A DNA stretch of 64,000 nt from Prorocentrum cordatum (GCA_963575745.1 CAUYUJ010016155.1:127501-191500); one strand, 5' to 3'; positions 20,236-31,618 are shown, numbered from the stretch's first letter. Notes: generated from the letters alone by a model not told the origin. Translations and numbers: made by a program.

Positions 20236-21745
20236 TCGTGGCTCCCTCATGGCTCCGGATACGTGCACATGCGCTCTAAAAATTCACTACCAATATTGTT
20301 CACCTGACTGTAGGGGCCGATTTTGACGGATGTATCGCTCCACGGAGTTCTACTGGCCCTCATCGCTGAGGTCGCAGCCAGTCACCAAGTCGAAGTTGAT
20401 GCCACCTTGAAGGGGCGGACAGAAAATTGGCTGGTCCGACCCTACCTACCGCCTATCCCTATCATGCCGGCGCCGTGATCAATGGAAGTGAAGTGGGTGA
20501 GGGTAGGCGGGGCGATCACGGATGTCGTCGAGCGTGGGAGGCTGAATCGTTCAAGCTCTCGCCAGAGGGCGATCCGCTGCTGGGACCGACGAACCCTGAA
20601 ACCACCAAGTGGGCAAACCTGCGGCGAGGCTGCCCTGGAGGTCGTCGCCACCGCGCTCGTCGGCGCGGCCTGGCTCGCCAATGGCGGGGAAGCCCGGAAG
20701 ATGCGGGGCCAGACCTGTGAGATCGGTATAACAGTCGTTGCGGTGGTCCTCTGCGACCTGCTTACATGCTTTGGCCACGTGGCCCTCCTTTACCTTCGCT
20801 TTCAGGCGCGCGCTCCGCTGTAGGGCGGGGGCAGACAACGCACTTGTCGGACACTTGTCGTAACTGCTCAGATTTGTCACGAGTGCGCTTCCGACCTCCA
20901 GGGCAGGGGTACCTGCCCGAATTTCCGCCCCGAACGTCGCCTTCGGGGATGGAACAACTGGTCGGCTTTCCGTCCCGAGTATCGCGCTTCTTCTGGATGT
21001 GCTGCTTGGTGCTCTGGTCTTTGGCGCGCTGCTCCGTGTCGCTATTGCTTGCAAGCCGCCGCGGAACAGACAGTCGCGTTCGAGCATGGTGCTGAGGCTG
21101 CCGCCGCGCCTCGCCGAGAGCGCACCTTCCGGGGCGCGCCGCCGGTCGTTGAAGCACAACGGCAGCACGGCGCAAAAAGCAACACGTCGCGGCACACGGA
21201 GCCCGGATAGGCATGCCTGTTCGCAGTCGCCCGGTCGTCGTGGTGCTCCTCTAATGCGACGTCGCAGCACCACAGCTGGTTGGGAATCGATACCCCCGTG
21301 ATCGTCGTGAAAGAAATGCCAATATGCTTGGCATCTGGGGTCAGAGGGGCACGGCAGGCTCTACGATTGCTGTGGTATAACACGTTAGTGGCAGTAAGCT
21401 GCTTTATGGCAGCGCATCACCACAGGGGCCCGCGCAGCCCGAAGATCACGATCCTGGCGCTGGAGCCCTTGACCCGGGCGCACCACGTGGGAAGGGAGTC
21501 AAGGAAGCATTTCACTCCATCCCGGTTCGTGTCGCAAGTGATCCACAGCATACAGTAGCTCGCGCTGGGGGATGTGTTATCAGACAAGGACCTGGTGGCG
21601 ACCACGCAGGATGTGGCACGTATGACGTCGTAGCCGTGCCCATATGTAGTGCTAGTGATGTGCCCCTCCCTCTCCAGGACCCAGACAGGACGGCATGGCC
21701 CTGCTGCCCACCTCTGCCGGCCTCGCGGGCAGACCCATCCACCTC

Positions 21746-22300
21746 CTAGTATAGCGGCTGCGTATAGTTACCCATAGAACCTGTTGGCGCTGCAGTGCCA
21801 GATTCCTTCGGGATGGGGTCGCAGCTGCAGCACGTCATGCCAGCGTGACCGAAGCCCCCAGAGCCACAGGAGGATAAGGGAAGATTCGCGACGACCACGA
21901 CCTCGGAGTCCGCGGCGACGCGCTCCAGGATGCATAGGGCGATCCGCCAGCCCTGCTCGACCACGAACGTCCGCGGGCTGGCATTGCGCATAGTCACCTC
22001 GACCTCGCCACGGTAGTCGGGGCCCACCACTCCGCCCGCGAGGTCAACGCACTCGAGGGCCAGTCCTGAGCGCTGGGCGATCTGCAGGCAAGCGCCCGGC
22101 GGCGAGAGAGCGGCTACGCCCGTAGACACCAGTTCGCGACCACAGGCATAGCCTGCTGCGCGAGGTGCGACGTCCGCGCGGGCGGCTAGGTAGTAGCATG
22201 CTGCGCGAGGTGCGCCCCGCACTGTTGCTAGTATATCGGGGCTAAGAAACTGCATGTGAAGCTTCCCAAACTCGCGGGCGTCGTTGGCGTCGTTATCCTG
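21746..22300 (-). pseudogene. dUTPase-like domain
   Basis: Minus-strand reading: AAGYACGRELVSTG (motif 1 region, canonical AGYDL), then QRSGLALECVDLAGGVVG and PDYRGEVEVTMRN (motifs 2-3), GWRIALCILERV (motif 4), and CGSGGFGHAG (motif 5, canonical RGSGGFGSTG). The order and spacing are those of trimeric dUTPases, which hydrolyse dUTP to dUMP and PPi. Substitutions at key places (Tyr-Ala for Tyr-Asp in motif 1, Gly for the first Asp of V-I-D-x-D-Y, Cys for the motif 5 Arg) suggest loss of activity. It follows the retropepsin on the same strand, so it is part of the element. Confidence 0.8.
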
Positions 22301-22379
22301 GTGAATGTTGCCCACTCTTCGTAGCGTGAGCTGCCTGGGCGGCAGCCCCTCGGCCAACGGAAAAAATCATTTCAAGTTG

Positions 22380-22720
22380 TCGACTGGCATACACGGGCAA
22401 CAACTTGGAGCCGACTCTAAGACGAACTGCATGGCGCCTGGGCTCTACAAAGTTTCGCAATATCGAAGACCATGCGCGCGATGCGCCTGCCTCCAACACC
22501 CCGCCGTTGGACCGCGCCGTTCAGACCGAGAAGGGCAGGAAGTTCGAAGCCGTCGCCCTCCACGACAGGAGCGCGCATGCTGCGCTGGGTAGTCACGCCG
22601 TCGCGGGTGGCAGCCGCACTAGGACAATTTACCTCCAAATTGGCAGCCTGCGAGCCCTTGCCTACGCCTGCCACATGAAGCGGGGACGCCGGCCTCTCCT
22701 CGGCAGCGGACGCAAAACTG
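22380..22720 (-). pseudogene. Retropepsin-like aspartic protease, C-terminal half
   Basis: The minus-strand reading PLHVAGVGKGSQAANLEVN, then MRAPVVEGDGFELPALLGLN, is the flap-to-C-terminal part of a retropepsin (the LPALLG hydrophobic-hydrophobic-Gly motif). After frame changes, AMQFVLESAPS precedes the dUTPase. The D-S/T-G active site expected about 60-90 codons upstream was not found in any frame. Confidence 0.65.
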
Positions 22721-23274
22721 GAAGCACTGCCAGGGGAACGCCTACGATCCTGACGCGGTGCCCCGGGCGTCGGCGCGGGCCGAGGAGTTCGGGCGGCGCC
22801 CCGCTGCGGCGGCGTCTCCTCAGGGCACGCCGTCGCCCGGCATTGGCCGGGCCAGCCCCGCAGGCGCCGGAACCCGAGCACCGAGGTCTGCCGCGCGGGA
22901 CCGCGACGCAGATGCTGGGCCCGCAGCGGCACAATCTGCACCGACGAAGCGGAACTCGGCGACGACGTCAGCCGGGCCGCGGCAAGCCAGGCAGCACGCC
23001 AGATGGGCGTCGGCTTCTGCACGAGCTGCAGGCGGCATGCCCGGCGCAAGATGCGGCGGGACTGTAGGCGTCCAACTCGATCGCCAAGTGCGGGGGCCTC
23101 GAGACGAATGAGACATTCAAGATCGTCGCCGTTGAAGACCGCGACGCGCGTTGCAGCTGGCGCGGCTGCTGGCGCAGGTGGATCAGTAGGGGTTCATTTC
23201 AACTCCGCAATGCCGCAAGGCCCATCGTCGCTGCTCGCCCCGTTCTCGTAAGAGCTGACGCGAAAGCTGGGCGT

Positions 23275-23405
23275 TGTTGCGTTTCCCATAATACACTCGC
23301 AAGGCGAAGCCCTGGGAAACACAATGTTCTTCAAAAAACCGTACTCAATGAGCCGGAATTGCGTTTCCCATAATTTTTAAAAACATGGGAAACGCAATTC
23401 CGGGC
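23275..23405. mobile_element. Foldback insertion with 19-bp perfect inverted arms
   Basis: CCGGAATTGCGTTTCCCAT (23353-23371) and its exact reverse complement (23385-23403) surround a 13-base AT-rich loop. A second, weaker hairpin lies just upstream: TTGCGTTTCCCA near 23279 against TGGGAAACACAA near 23318. Both share GTTTCCCA. It lies within the gypsy-like coding region. Confidence 0.7.
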
Positions 23406-24414
23406 GACTGCCTGAGGAGCTCGTCGAGGCGTCGTCGTTGCGCGCGGTCGAGTGCGCAGCCCGCTCTGCGTTCGGGTCGCACGCCGCTGGACATCCAGGC
23501 GTCGCGGCCGGCGAACCACATGGCCACTCCCCGAGATGGCTGGCCCACGTCAATGGTGACACGCTGGTTGAGGAAAGCCAGATCGTTGGGGGGGCCCGGC
23601 ATCGGCGGCGGCACGGCTACCGGCGCGGACTGCGGTGGCCACGTCGAACTCGATCTACATGGCGCTCCGACGCCAAGTGCTAAAGGTTCATGGCACGTTG
23701 GCCCAGCTCGTCAACGGCACATCGGCAGGTGGGGAAGCTGGCACTGCGACTCGAGGGCACTGACGTCGCTTGCCCAGTCGCGCCCCGTGGCCCCAGCGGG
23801 AAGGCACCGGCCACTCTGGCCCACCGCTGTGGCGTCAGTGCCGGCGGCGCTGCTGACGCCGCTGGAGCTGCGGGCGCCGCAGACGCTGCGCTTCCAGCTC
23901 CTGCCGCGCGGACTGGTAACGCAGTTGCCCTATCCGTCGGCCGAGCAGAGACTCGTCGCGCGCGCCCACGAGAGCTCGCCCATCTCCCGGCGCAGTCGCC
24001 GAAGTTCAGCCCCCCGAGGGTTGGGCGAAGCCGATGACGACGATGAAGTACCCACCCATGCATCTCGACAAGTGGCTCTGCCCAGCTGCCTGCCAGGAGC
24101 CGTCGGGCGAGGCGCTTGGAGCTGCCGCTGCTGGCGATGGCTGCGCACTTGCCGAAGCAAGCTGGAGTCGGCCGGCCGCCGCCCCCGGGATCGGCGCTCA
24201 CCGCCATCGGGCTCCGGGACCAATGGTTCGGGCATCCCGCGGTTGCCCTAATCGTCCAGACCGAATAGGCACCCGGCGCCGCTGGCGGAGCGGCTGGCCC
24301 AGGTGCCCCGCGCAACCCCAAGTGCACGAGCGGCGAGGACGCCGGCGCGGGCGGCGGCGGCGCTGCCGAGGCCGCGGCGCCGAAGAAAAAGGCGCGCCCT
24401 TGCCGGCGCCGCCG

Positions 24415-24720
24415 GGGACAGTCGCGCACGAGGTGCTCCCCTTAGTCGCACTCGCGGCAATCGAGACGCGCCCGCCAGGGCCCAGTGGGTCGCCTTGTCG
24501 GCCATGCCCCAGAGCACCGGTCCGATGCTTGCCCTTTCCCTTACCCGTGCCCTCCGCGAGGCCTGCGAAGGTTTCGGGGGGGTCGTCGTCGGGCCAGTTG
24601 ACCGGGAAGGCGCGGTAGCCTTTCCCGTGGCCCTCGCCCTTGCGCTCGATGGGCCCACCCGCGCACGGCCATTGCAGCGGCGTCGTCGGGACATGGCGCG
24701 CCCGTAGGAACTTCGCGCAA
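24415..24720 (-). pseudogene. Gag C-terminus: Gly/Lys-rich tract and CCHC zinc knuckle with internal stop
   Basis: On the minus strand GKGKGKH-type sequence (about 24540) leads, in another frame, to C-R-E-C-D-stop-G-E-H-L-V-R-D-C (24459-24418). The spacing C-x2-C-x4-H-x4-C is exactly that of retroviral nucleocapsid knuckles, with a TAA (24444-24442) inside the x4 loop. Basic residues follow (PRRRRQGR). Confidence 0.65.
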
Positions 24721-24972
24721 TTCGGGGTCATCGGCGGCGATTTCTTCGACGAGTGAGCTGGCGGCGCCGGTGTCGGTGCCCGATTCGCGACCTGCTGCTG
24801 CATGCGCCACCTGCGGTGCTGCCAATGCATCGGCGTCGGCGGCTGATGGCGCCGCAGGTGGGATCGGCGCTGCGCTCCGGGCTGGAGGGCCCGCGCCACC
24901 CCAGCTCGATCTGGCCCCAGCGCCCTAGGCCCTCCGATCCTGATCGCGGGCGGGCGCGCCCGCAAGAAACGC

Positions 24973-25900
24973 TCAGCACCGGGGCGAACGCACGGCCAAG
25001 GCGAGATTCCCTGGCGAGCCTTCGATCATGTCAAAAACTGCGCAGCTGACCCATCGCGCGCCAGCCGCGGCGCGTCCGTCGGGCAGGTCACGTCGCAGCG
25101 CCACCGGATCATGGCGAGCTGAATGTTCGACGCACCCACCGCGTGCAGCACTCGCGTAGCCGATGATGAGTTGACCGGCCTGCTGCGCCCTGTTGCGGAG
25201 GATGTTGAACCCGGTGGGGAGGTTGTCGACGCGCTCCTGCGGCATTCGGTTCAGGTTCATCAGGGTCGATACCGCCGGCGCGCGCCCCTCCTGGAGATCT
25301 CCAAGCTGGCGCCACCATTCGGCCAGGCTGCGCGCGGGCAGGTCATAGGCGGCACTGGGTCGCCGTCAATATGACAACCTTGGACGAAGACAGCCGGCGG
25401 CCAGTCGCCCACGCACTCGCGAGCCACGCCGGCCATGCAAGACGAGACGTAGGCCGCCTAGCGGAACTCGCTGAAGGCGGAGATCGCCACTGACCAAATC
25501 ATTACCTCCCACGCCCAGCGTCGGAAGGGCACGCGAGATGGCTTCTCGGGCCTCCAGGCGCGGAGGCGTCGCATGTCGCCGCTGCCCCCACCACCCGCGC
25601 CCGCGCAGGCGACGCAGCTGATGGCAGCGACCGCGCCCACTCCAATGGCCTTCCATCCAGAGCGCAACCCCCTCCAGTTGTCGAAGAGGCGCGACAGTCC
25701 TGGCACCCGCCATCGGCGTCCTGATAGGAATATTCGAGTCCGTCGCGGGTATCTGTCCCTGGTGCGCCCCTCCTCATCAGCGCATTGGGTCTTCTTTCTG
25801 TCGCGCGATTGGAGCGCGGGCTGCACTCGGAGCACCCCGCTACGCGGTGGCGAGATAACTCGTCGTCGTCGCATTGTCGCTGCACTGAGCATTGCCAAAC
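24973..25900 (-). pseudogene. Gypsy-like Gag region
   Basis: The minus-strand reading LNRMPQERVDNLPTGFNILR, NRAQQAGQLIIGYASAARG and FDMIEGSPGNLA follows the capsid region that I associate with dinoflagellate gypsy elements (R-M-P-x-E-R-x-D-N-L... then G-x-P-G-N). Upstream, WKAIGVGAVAAISCVACAG and REAISRALPTLGVGGNDLV read in different frames. Decayed by frameshifts. Confidence 0.55.
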
Positions 25901-25939
25901 GCACGGTAGCCCAGAGGAGTACGCACTGGGATCAAGGTC

Positions 25940-26662
25940 CGCCAGGAAGCAAAGAGGGCGCAGGTAACGAACGTCGAGGGTCATGTCCCAAAGAACCGAT
26001 ACCGAACAGTCCCAAGCATGTGTAACGGCCCCCCGGAAGGATGGCAACACAATTGCCCGCCCCTCCTCTGTATCCCCGCTCTTGCCTGCACGCGCCTCGC
26101 CCAGCTTCCAGAACGCAGTTGCGGAGAACTCGGGGCGCCGTGCCGACACCGACGATGTGAGCGTCGGATCAAACGACTGCTTGACATAGTCGGCTACACC
26201 CACATGCGGGTGCAACTGGGGCGGTGCATCCTTTTTCTCTTCCTCTTCGGGCTTCTGCAACACAATTGCGCGTAGTTCGGGGCCCCGCGCCGACGCCGTG
26301 AACGTGGAACTCGGATCGCTCGACGGTCTTAAGCTGACGGCGGCACTCACGGGCGAGCGCTGTGACGACGAAGGGCCCTCGAACATCTCGAACGCAGTTC
26401 GAAGGTGCCCGAGGGAGAGGCGCGGAGGGCGCTGACCTTCTGGTACATGCTCTTGGTTTCGTAGATGTGCTTGGTTTCCTGCGCCGCTGATGGCGGCTGG
26501 GCCTGGGTGGCCCCGCCAGCCCCTCGAGGCACGGCGCCTGTTTGGGCGAAGTGGATGACCAGCATGAGTACGATGCGGAGCAAGTCGCCGCGAGCACGTG
26601 GGGAAGCCTCGCGGGCCATGACAGGCGGCGAGTGGTCGCGGCGCGGGTTGCTCAACTACCAA
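25940..26662 (-). CDS. Hypothetical ORF portion with an internal duplication
   Basis: A minus-strand frame stays open from 26662 to 25502. Its middle contains two related blocks, SDPSSTFTASARGPELRAIV and DPTLTSSVSARRPEFSATAF. At DNA level these are 26261-26325 and 26112-26178, about 148 bases apart. Composition (Ser/Pro/Glu/Lys mix, E-E-E-K-K-D) looks protein-like, and the segment could be the N-terminal part of the gypsy Gag ORF. No family was recognised, and the start is not certain. Confidence 0.35.
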
Positions 26663-26689
26663 CTACATATGTGGATGTGGGGTGTAAAA

Positions 26690-27260
26690 GGCGACCTTCT
26701 ACATTTCAAAGAAAATCTGTTTGTGAAGAACACGCGTATAACACGGGCACGAAAGCTTGGCCAGCTTTCGTGCCCCCGAACAGAAACGGCGGCGGTGAGG
26801 GAGACGGTTACAAGCGCAAGAGAGAGTGCACTGCAATGGCCTACCGTTCGAATACGAGGAGGGCGAGGAGAAGGAGGAGGAGGAGCAGGACGAAGACGAG
26901 GACGAGGAGGAGGAGGCGGAGGAAAAAGAGGAGGACGAAGAGGAGGACGAAGAGGAGGGGGGAGGGAAGAGGGCGAGGAAGAGGAGGGCGACGACGACCT
27001 CGGTGATTGCGACGGCGAAGCGCGACGGCGACGGCGACGGCGGCGCGCGACGACGGCGACGGCGAACGGCGAACGGCGACGGCGACGGCGACGGCGTCGG
27101 CGGCGGCGATGGCACCGACGGACAGGACTCCCAACGAGCCTCGAAATCCGGCCCTGGAAGCTTGAGGCGGGTCTTCATGCGGTTGAGGTCGGCGGCGTCC
27201 ACTTCCGAAATGGACATCGCCCGCGAACTCACGTTGAGCCTCCCGAGGGGATCTATTGTC
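26690..27260. repeat. Dispersed repeat copy 2, with (GAG)n and (GGCGAC)n tracts
   Basis: Bases about 26750-26850 match 6420-6530 (CGAAAG.TTGG.CAGCTTTC through ACTGCAATG.CCTAC). A (GAG)n tract at 26855-26960 and (GGCGAC)n at 27000-27110 follow, then GCCTCGAAATCCGGCCCTGG at 27128, which matches about 6230. Bases 27261-27860 beyond it hold no supported gene. A 20-bp perfect palindrome, ATCGGCGATACATCGCCGAT, lies at about 27552. Confidence 0.65.
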
Positions 27261-27869
27261 GGGAACTGGCGCTTAGCGTGTCAAAGCGGCGGCCGCGGCG
27301 ACAGCATATGCCTTGCGAAGGGTAGCGAGCCGTGCCGCTCCGACGGGCGAGAAGCTCGGGAAGGTTTGGGACGCTGACGCCTTGGGACAGGGACGCGCAC
27401 AGCGTGTCGCGCCGAAGCGTGGCAAGGCAGAACCAGCGACGCGACACGGAAAGTCAAAGTTGCCGACGATAACATCGCATGCTCCTACGTGTCCTTGCCA
27501 GGGGAAACGATTGGAGAGGCAACTGGCTCAGGCGGGGGAAGCATTGACGTGGAATCGGCGATACATCGCCGATAGATCAGCGGCATTCCCCCGATAACGA
27601 AACCGCACCTTCCTGGGCGGGGCGGGCACACCCAGGCCCCGATTGACGATGAATGTGCGATTGGAGGTCGATGCCTCCCCTGCTTGGCCCGTTCCCCCGT
27701 GGCGTTGCCCCTGATCTTGGCGGCGCGCACGAGGGGGTGGCGCCGTGCGTCGCCTCGTCACCTCACCTCCTCCCTCCGTTCCCTCCCCCTGCCCCTGCTA
27801 TGTCGCCCCCCTGCTCCTCTCGGACATGCCTCGTTGGAGGCAAGCCAAGTAATTCAGCATCCAGCATCC

Positions 27870-28215
27870 ATCCTGCTCCTCCTCCCCCTCCTCCTCCTCC
27901 TCCTATTCCTCCTCCCTCCTCCTCCTCCTCCTCCTCCTCCTCCTCCTCCTCCTCCTCCTCCTCCTCCTCCTCCTCCGCCTCCTCCTCCTCCTCCTCTCCT
28001 CCTCCTCCTCCTCCTCCCTCCCTCCTCCTCCTCCTCCGCCTCCTCCGCCTCCTCCTCCCCTCCTCCTCCCTCTCCTCCTCCTCCTCCTCCTCCTCCTCCT
28101 CCTCCTCCTCCTCCTCCTCCTCCTCCTCCCTCTCCTCCTCCTCCTCCTACTCATACTCCTACTCCTAAGTACTCCTACTCCTACACCTACTCCTACTCCT
28201 ATCCTTATTCCTTAT
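27870..28215. repeat. (CTC)n/(TCC)n microsatellite
   Basis: Pure to nearly pure pyrimidine trinucleotide for about 280 bases, passing into CTCCTA hexamers. Mirror-symmetric polypyrimidine of this length can form triplex DNA (inference). Confidence 0.97.
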
Positions 28216-28366
28216 TAGAATATACTCCTACTCCCCCCTCAGGCCGGCCATTAGGGGCCGCATCCGGGGGGTCCCATCCGAACCTGTAAAAAACAATATA
28301 AAATCAACATGTTTCTTATTTTTCCCTCTCGACATGGATGTCCTGTCGTCCACGGCGATAATCCAT

Positions 28367-28747
28367 TGCAAAAAATACCACAAAGAGCACACGCGCGCGT
28401 TCATGTCAGAATCCTACCGAACACCGTGTGTTTGCAAGCATTTCAACATAAAAACATCAAAAACCCAGTGCTTTTTCACAAAAATTGTACAAATTTCCCG
28501 CCCGGGCTCTCTTGCTGAAATCATAGGAAAACCATAGGAATCTTAAGAGTTCTGTCAAATCCAGCGATTTCACGTCATCGCGCGGTGCACTCGCGATGCT
28601 CTGTCATGCACCCAGGCCGCGAATCCTGTGCAAAAAATACCACAAAGAGCACACTCGCGCGTTCATGTCAGAATCCTACCGAACACCGTGTGTTTGCAAG
28701 CATTTCAACATAAAAACATCAAAAACCCAATGCTTTTTCACAAAAAT
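28367..28747. repeat. Direct repeat of about 120 bp, two copies 262 bp apart
   Basis: Copies at 28367-28486 and 28629-28747 are nearly identical. Both begin TGCAAAAAATACCACAAAG and end CTTTTTCACAAAAAT. They are AT-rich compared with the rest of the window and non-coding by composition. Confidence 0.9.
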
Positions 28748-29030
28748 GCTTTGGGGTGTCCTGTCAGACCGTCGGGCTTCCTCCGGCCACCTCTGGCTTC
28801 CTGCGGTGTACCGGGCCATTCTCGACTCGTCTGGCAATGCGTGCGCGGCATTCAACACGCGCTCGCCAGTTCCCGTCGGCAACCGCCATCGCGGCCGCAT
28901 CAGCTGTACCAAACCGGCTGGCCGGTGTGACTTCGGCCCCCAGTTGTGCCAGCTTTGCTTCTTATGTTGTGGGAGGGCGGGTGGGACTGGGCATGCCATG
29001 CTTGACTCGCTCGAGCTGGCTAGCTTGACT

Positions 29031-29330
29031 CCTACTCCTACTCCTACTCCTCCTCCTCCTCCTCCTCCTCCTCCTCCTCCTCCTCCTCCTTTTCCTCCTC
29101 CCTCTCGTCCTCCTCCTCCTCCTTTTCCTCCTCCTCCTCCTCCTCCTCCTCCTCCTCCTCCTCCTCCTCCTCCTCCTCCTCTCTCCTTCCCCCTGTCTCT
29201 TCCCTTTTCTTCCCTCCATCCCCTCCTCTTCTCCCTCCTCCCTCCTCCCTCTCCCGCCCCTCTTTCCTCCCTTCTCGTCCCTCCTCCTCCCTCCTCCTTT
29301 CCCTTTTTGTCCCCGTTGTCTCCTCCCTCC
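29031..29330. repeat. (CTC)n microsatellite and pyrimidine-rich tract
   Basis: TACTCC hexamers, then (CTC)n to about 29195, then a diffuse CT-rich tract. Bases 29331-30070 hold no supported gene. Confidence 0.95.
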
Positions 29331-30074
29331 TCCTGCCTCACTCCTCCCTTCCCCTTCCGTCTTCCTTCGTCGCTCCGGCTTGATACTCCTTCACCTTTTT
29401 CTCAAGATTGGGGCCCTCGTTTCGGCATCGCCTCTGGGGGACTTCCAAGAGTCCGTCTTGAACCTTAATGATTTAAGAACTACAATTTTTGGAGAGCGTA
29501 GATCATGTGTAGGAGGAGGAGAAGAAGGAGGACGGATGACTTCCAGGGACTCCAAGGATCGAGGGTGGAAGGATTGACTTCAGGGATTCCTTACGAGGGT
29601 GTGGAGGGCCAGGTGGAGGATGCGAGCATGGGAGCGGCGGCGCCTGGGGGCGTGGACGTTCAGGGTCACGCGCCGAGGCCGGAGAATGGTGGCGCAACAG
29701 TTCGAACAAGGGGTAAGAACCACCTCGTCCTCGGAGGTACTGCTACTACAACTACTCTTCCTTCCTCCCCCTCCTCGTCCTCCATCATCCTCCTCCTCCT
29801 CCTCTCCCTCTTCCTCTCCCTCATCTTCCCTCCCCTCCTCGTCCTCTTCCTCCTCCTCCGACATGCGGGGCGCGCGCAAGGCGATTGCGATGGCGATGTG
29901 CCGTCCGAGCTGCGGACGCCGAAGTTCCTCGGAAGAGGTGGTGGCGATATTTTCCTGGGCGGGAGGTCTGGGCGAGGGAATATCGGACCCCGCATGCCAG
30001 AACAATCCCCAACGATGGGGCGTGGTACCCAGAAGGATGCACGTGACATGCGGAAACATGGCGCATGACGGTAT

Positions 30075-30143
30075 GTTTTTGTTGTGGTTGTTGTTGTCGT
30101 CGTTGTTGTTGTTGGTGGTGGTGGTGTTGTTGTTGTTGTTGGC

Positions 30144-30174
<31 letters not shown>

Positions 30175-30207
30175 TTGTTGTTGATTGGGGGGGGGGGGGG
30201 GGGGGGT

Positions 30208-30257
<50 letters not shown>

Positions 30258-30279
30258 GTGGGGGGGGGGGGGGGGGGGG

Positions 30280-30321
<42 letters not shown>

Positions 30322-30350
30322 GGGGGGGGTGGGGGGGGGGGGGGGGGGGC
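30075..30350. repeat. (GTT)n followed by a poly-G tract of about 165 bases
   Basis: GTT/TTG repeats to about 30183, then G runs broken by a few T, C or A residues to 30350. Very long G runs are prone to read and assembly error, so length should not be trusted. Confidence 0.9.
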
Positions 30351-30917
30351 GTTCGGGCGGAACCCCGAAACGCTCGAGAGTGAACTTGAGTTTCAAAAGA
30401 CAAGCAGCCAGCGCCGAGACGGGAGCGCCAGGGCGCGTGTAGGGGGTCGAATAATAATCATGGTAACTAACACTCAACAGCAACAGCACGAATTTCAAAA
30501 TCATTCGTCGGAGATCTGGATTTGCGTCGGAAGCCATATCTGGCCAGGCTGATGTTGTGCTCACCCAGGCTGGTGCCCCAGACCTCTCGACCCCTTTCCC
30601 CAGGCCTGGTTTTTCATCTTGACCCGCTTCCTGACAACCCCGAGGCCCATAGCCGTCTTCCAGAAACCAAAACTGGCGACGAGCTGGCCGCTCCGATTTT
30701 CTCGAGGCGCTGGATGTTTGGGCCGAGTCTGGGCAGGCTGGTGGTTCATTCGGACATCCAGCCTCGACAGCGCCTCGCACTGATGGGGTCCGATCAGATG
30801 GTGTCGGAGGATCGCGCCGCATCGCCGATACATCGCCGACGCGGTTCGATGCGGCGCGTAATAATCTCTACGCCGACGGCGCCAATGCATCGCCGACGTC
30901 GCCGATGCACCGCCTTT

Positions 30918-30933
30918 ATATATATAAATAGAG

Positions 30934-30974
<41 letters not shown>

Positions 30975-31040
30975 TACATATATATACATATATATATATA
31001 TATATGTACATACATGCATACATACATACATACATAGAAT
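30918..31040. repeat. (TA)n and (CATA)n microsatellite
   Basis: TATATA runs with interspersed TACATA, ending in TACATACATACATA. AT-rich island. Confidence 0.95.
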
Positions 31041-31441
31041 TAGATCGACCTGTACAACTATAAGTATATACGCGTTGATTGATGGAGTAACTGGTAAACT
31101 GATAGATTTGAGATATCGGATCTATTGATGCACAAGTATATATGACAGTATACGTATATAGATAGAGATGGATGGTTGTCAAAACAGATAGCTAGATCTA
31201 TAGGTCGATAGATGGGCAGATGTTCGCGACAATCAAAATAGTTGAAGAAGCCACCAGGGAACTCAGAGCCATCGCAAATCGACCGCAGCCCCCTTCCCCC
31301 CCCCCAACCTCCGTATCACCCGTAGGGTGGTCCCATCGGCATCTTCAGATCCGCCGGATGTCAGAGGTTCTCGCTTCATCATCCCCCGATGTGAGTCTCG
31401 TCCTGGCCTCGTCTACACCAGGTTGCTTGTCTACTGCCCAG

Positions 31442-31618
31442 GCTGGTGCCTCTTCCAGCCGTTCCGCGGCGGCGCCTGCTTCGTCGTCCTGCAGGCTTGC
31501 GGCTGGACCAGCCTGGCCACGGTGGGCGCCGCGGTGCTGCTGCTCGTCGCTACGTCCGCCTACGTGCCCGGCTTCGCCTCTGCGCTGGGGCCCTCGGGCA
31601 GTGCCAAGGGGGCCAGCG
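31442..31618 (+). CDS. Candidate exon of a membrane protein (block 1)
   Basis: Frame 1 reads GWCLFQPFRGGACFVVLQAC, then a hydrophobic helix TVGAAVLLLVATSAYV, then FASALGPSGSAKGASDLLSR. Third codon positions are almost all C or G, unlike the AT-rich surroundings. It is preceded by CTACTGCCCAG, a plausible 3' splice site. The 3' end is unclear because a (CA)n tract follows. It may belong to the same gene as 33727-34540. No family was recognised. Confidence 0.35.

Larger units (their letters stand above)
21740..25900 (-). mobile_element. Ty3/gypsy-like element with Gag, zinc knuckle, retropepsin and dUTPase-like domain (decayed)
   Basis: Minus-strand order: Gag (about 25900-24973), CCHC zinc knuckle (24459-24418), retropepsin C-terminal half (about 22700-22380), dUTPase-like domain (about 22300-21750). 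No RT or integrase is recognisable to the left, so the 3' half is lost or too decayed. The class call rests on Gag and protease resemblance to chromovirus-type polyproteins of dinoflagellates. Many frame changes and an in-frame stop inside the zinc knuckle show it is inactive. A foldback element interrupts it at 23275-23405. Confidence 0.6.

Noticed and set aside
20551-21383. Minus-strand frames as RT or integrase of the gypsy-like element
   Set aside because: No YxDD, DDE or zinc motif found; composition alone is not enough.
27684-28289. Poly-Pro/Ser/Leu frames
   Set aside because: Translation of the (CTC)n microsatellite.
29821-30822. 333-codon minus-strand Pro/Gln-rich frame
   Set aside because: Produced by the poly-G and (GTT)n tracts; flanking parts show no domain.
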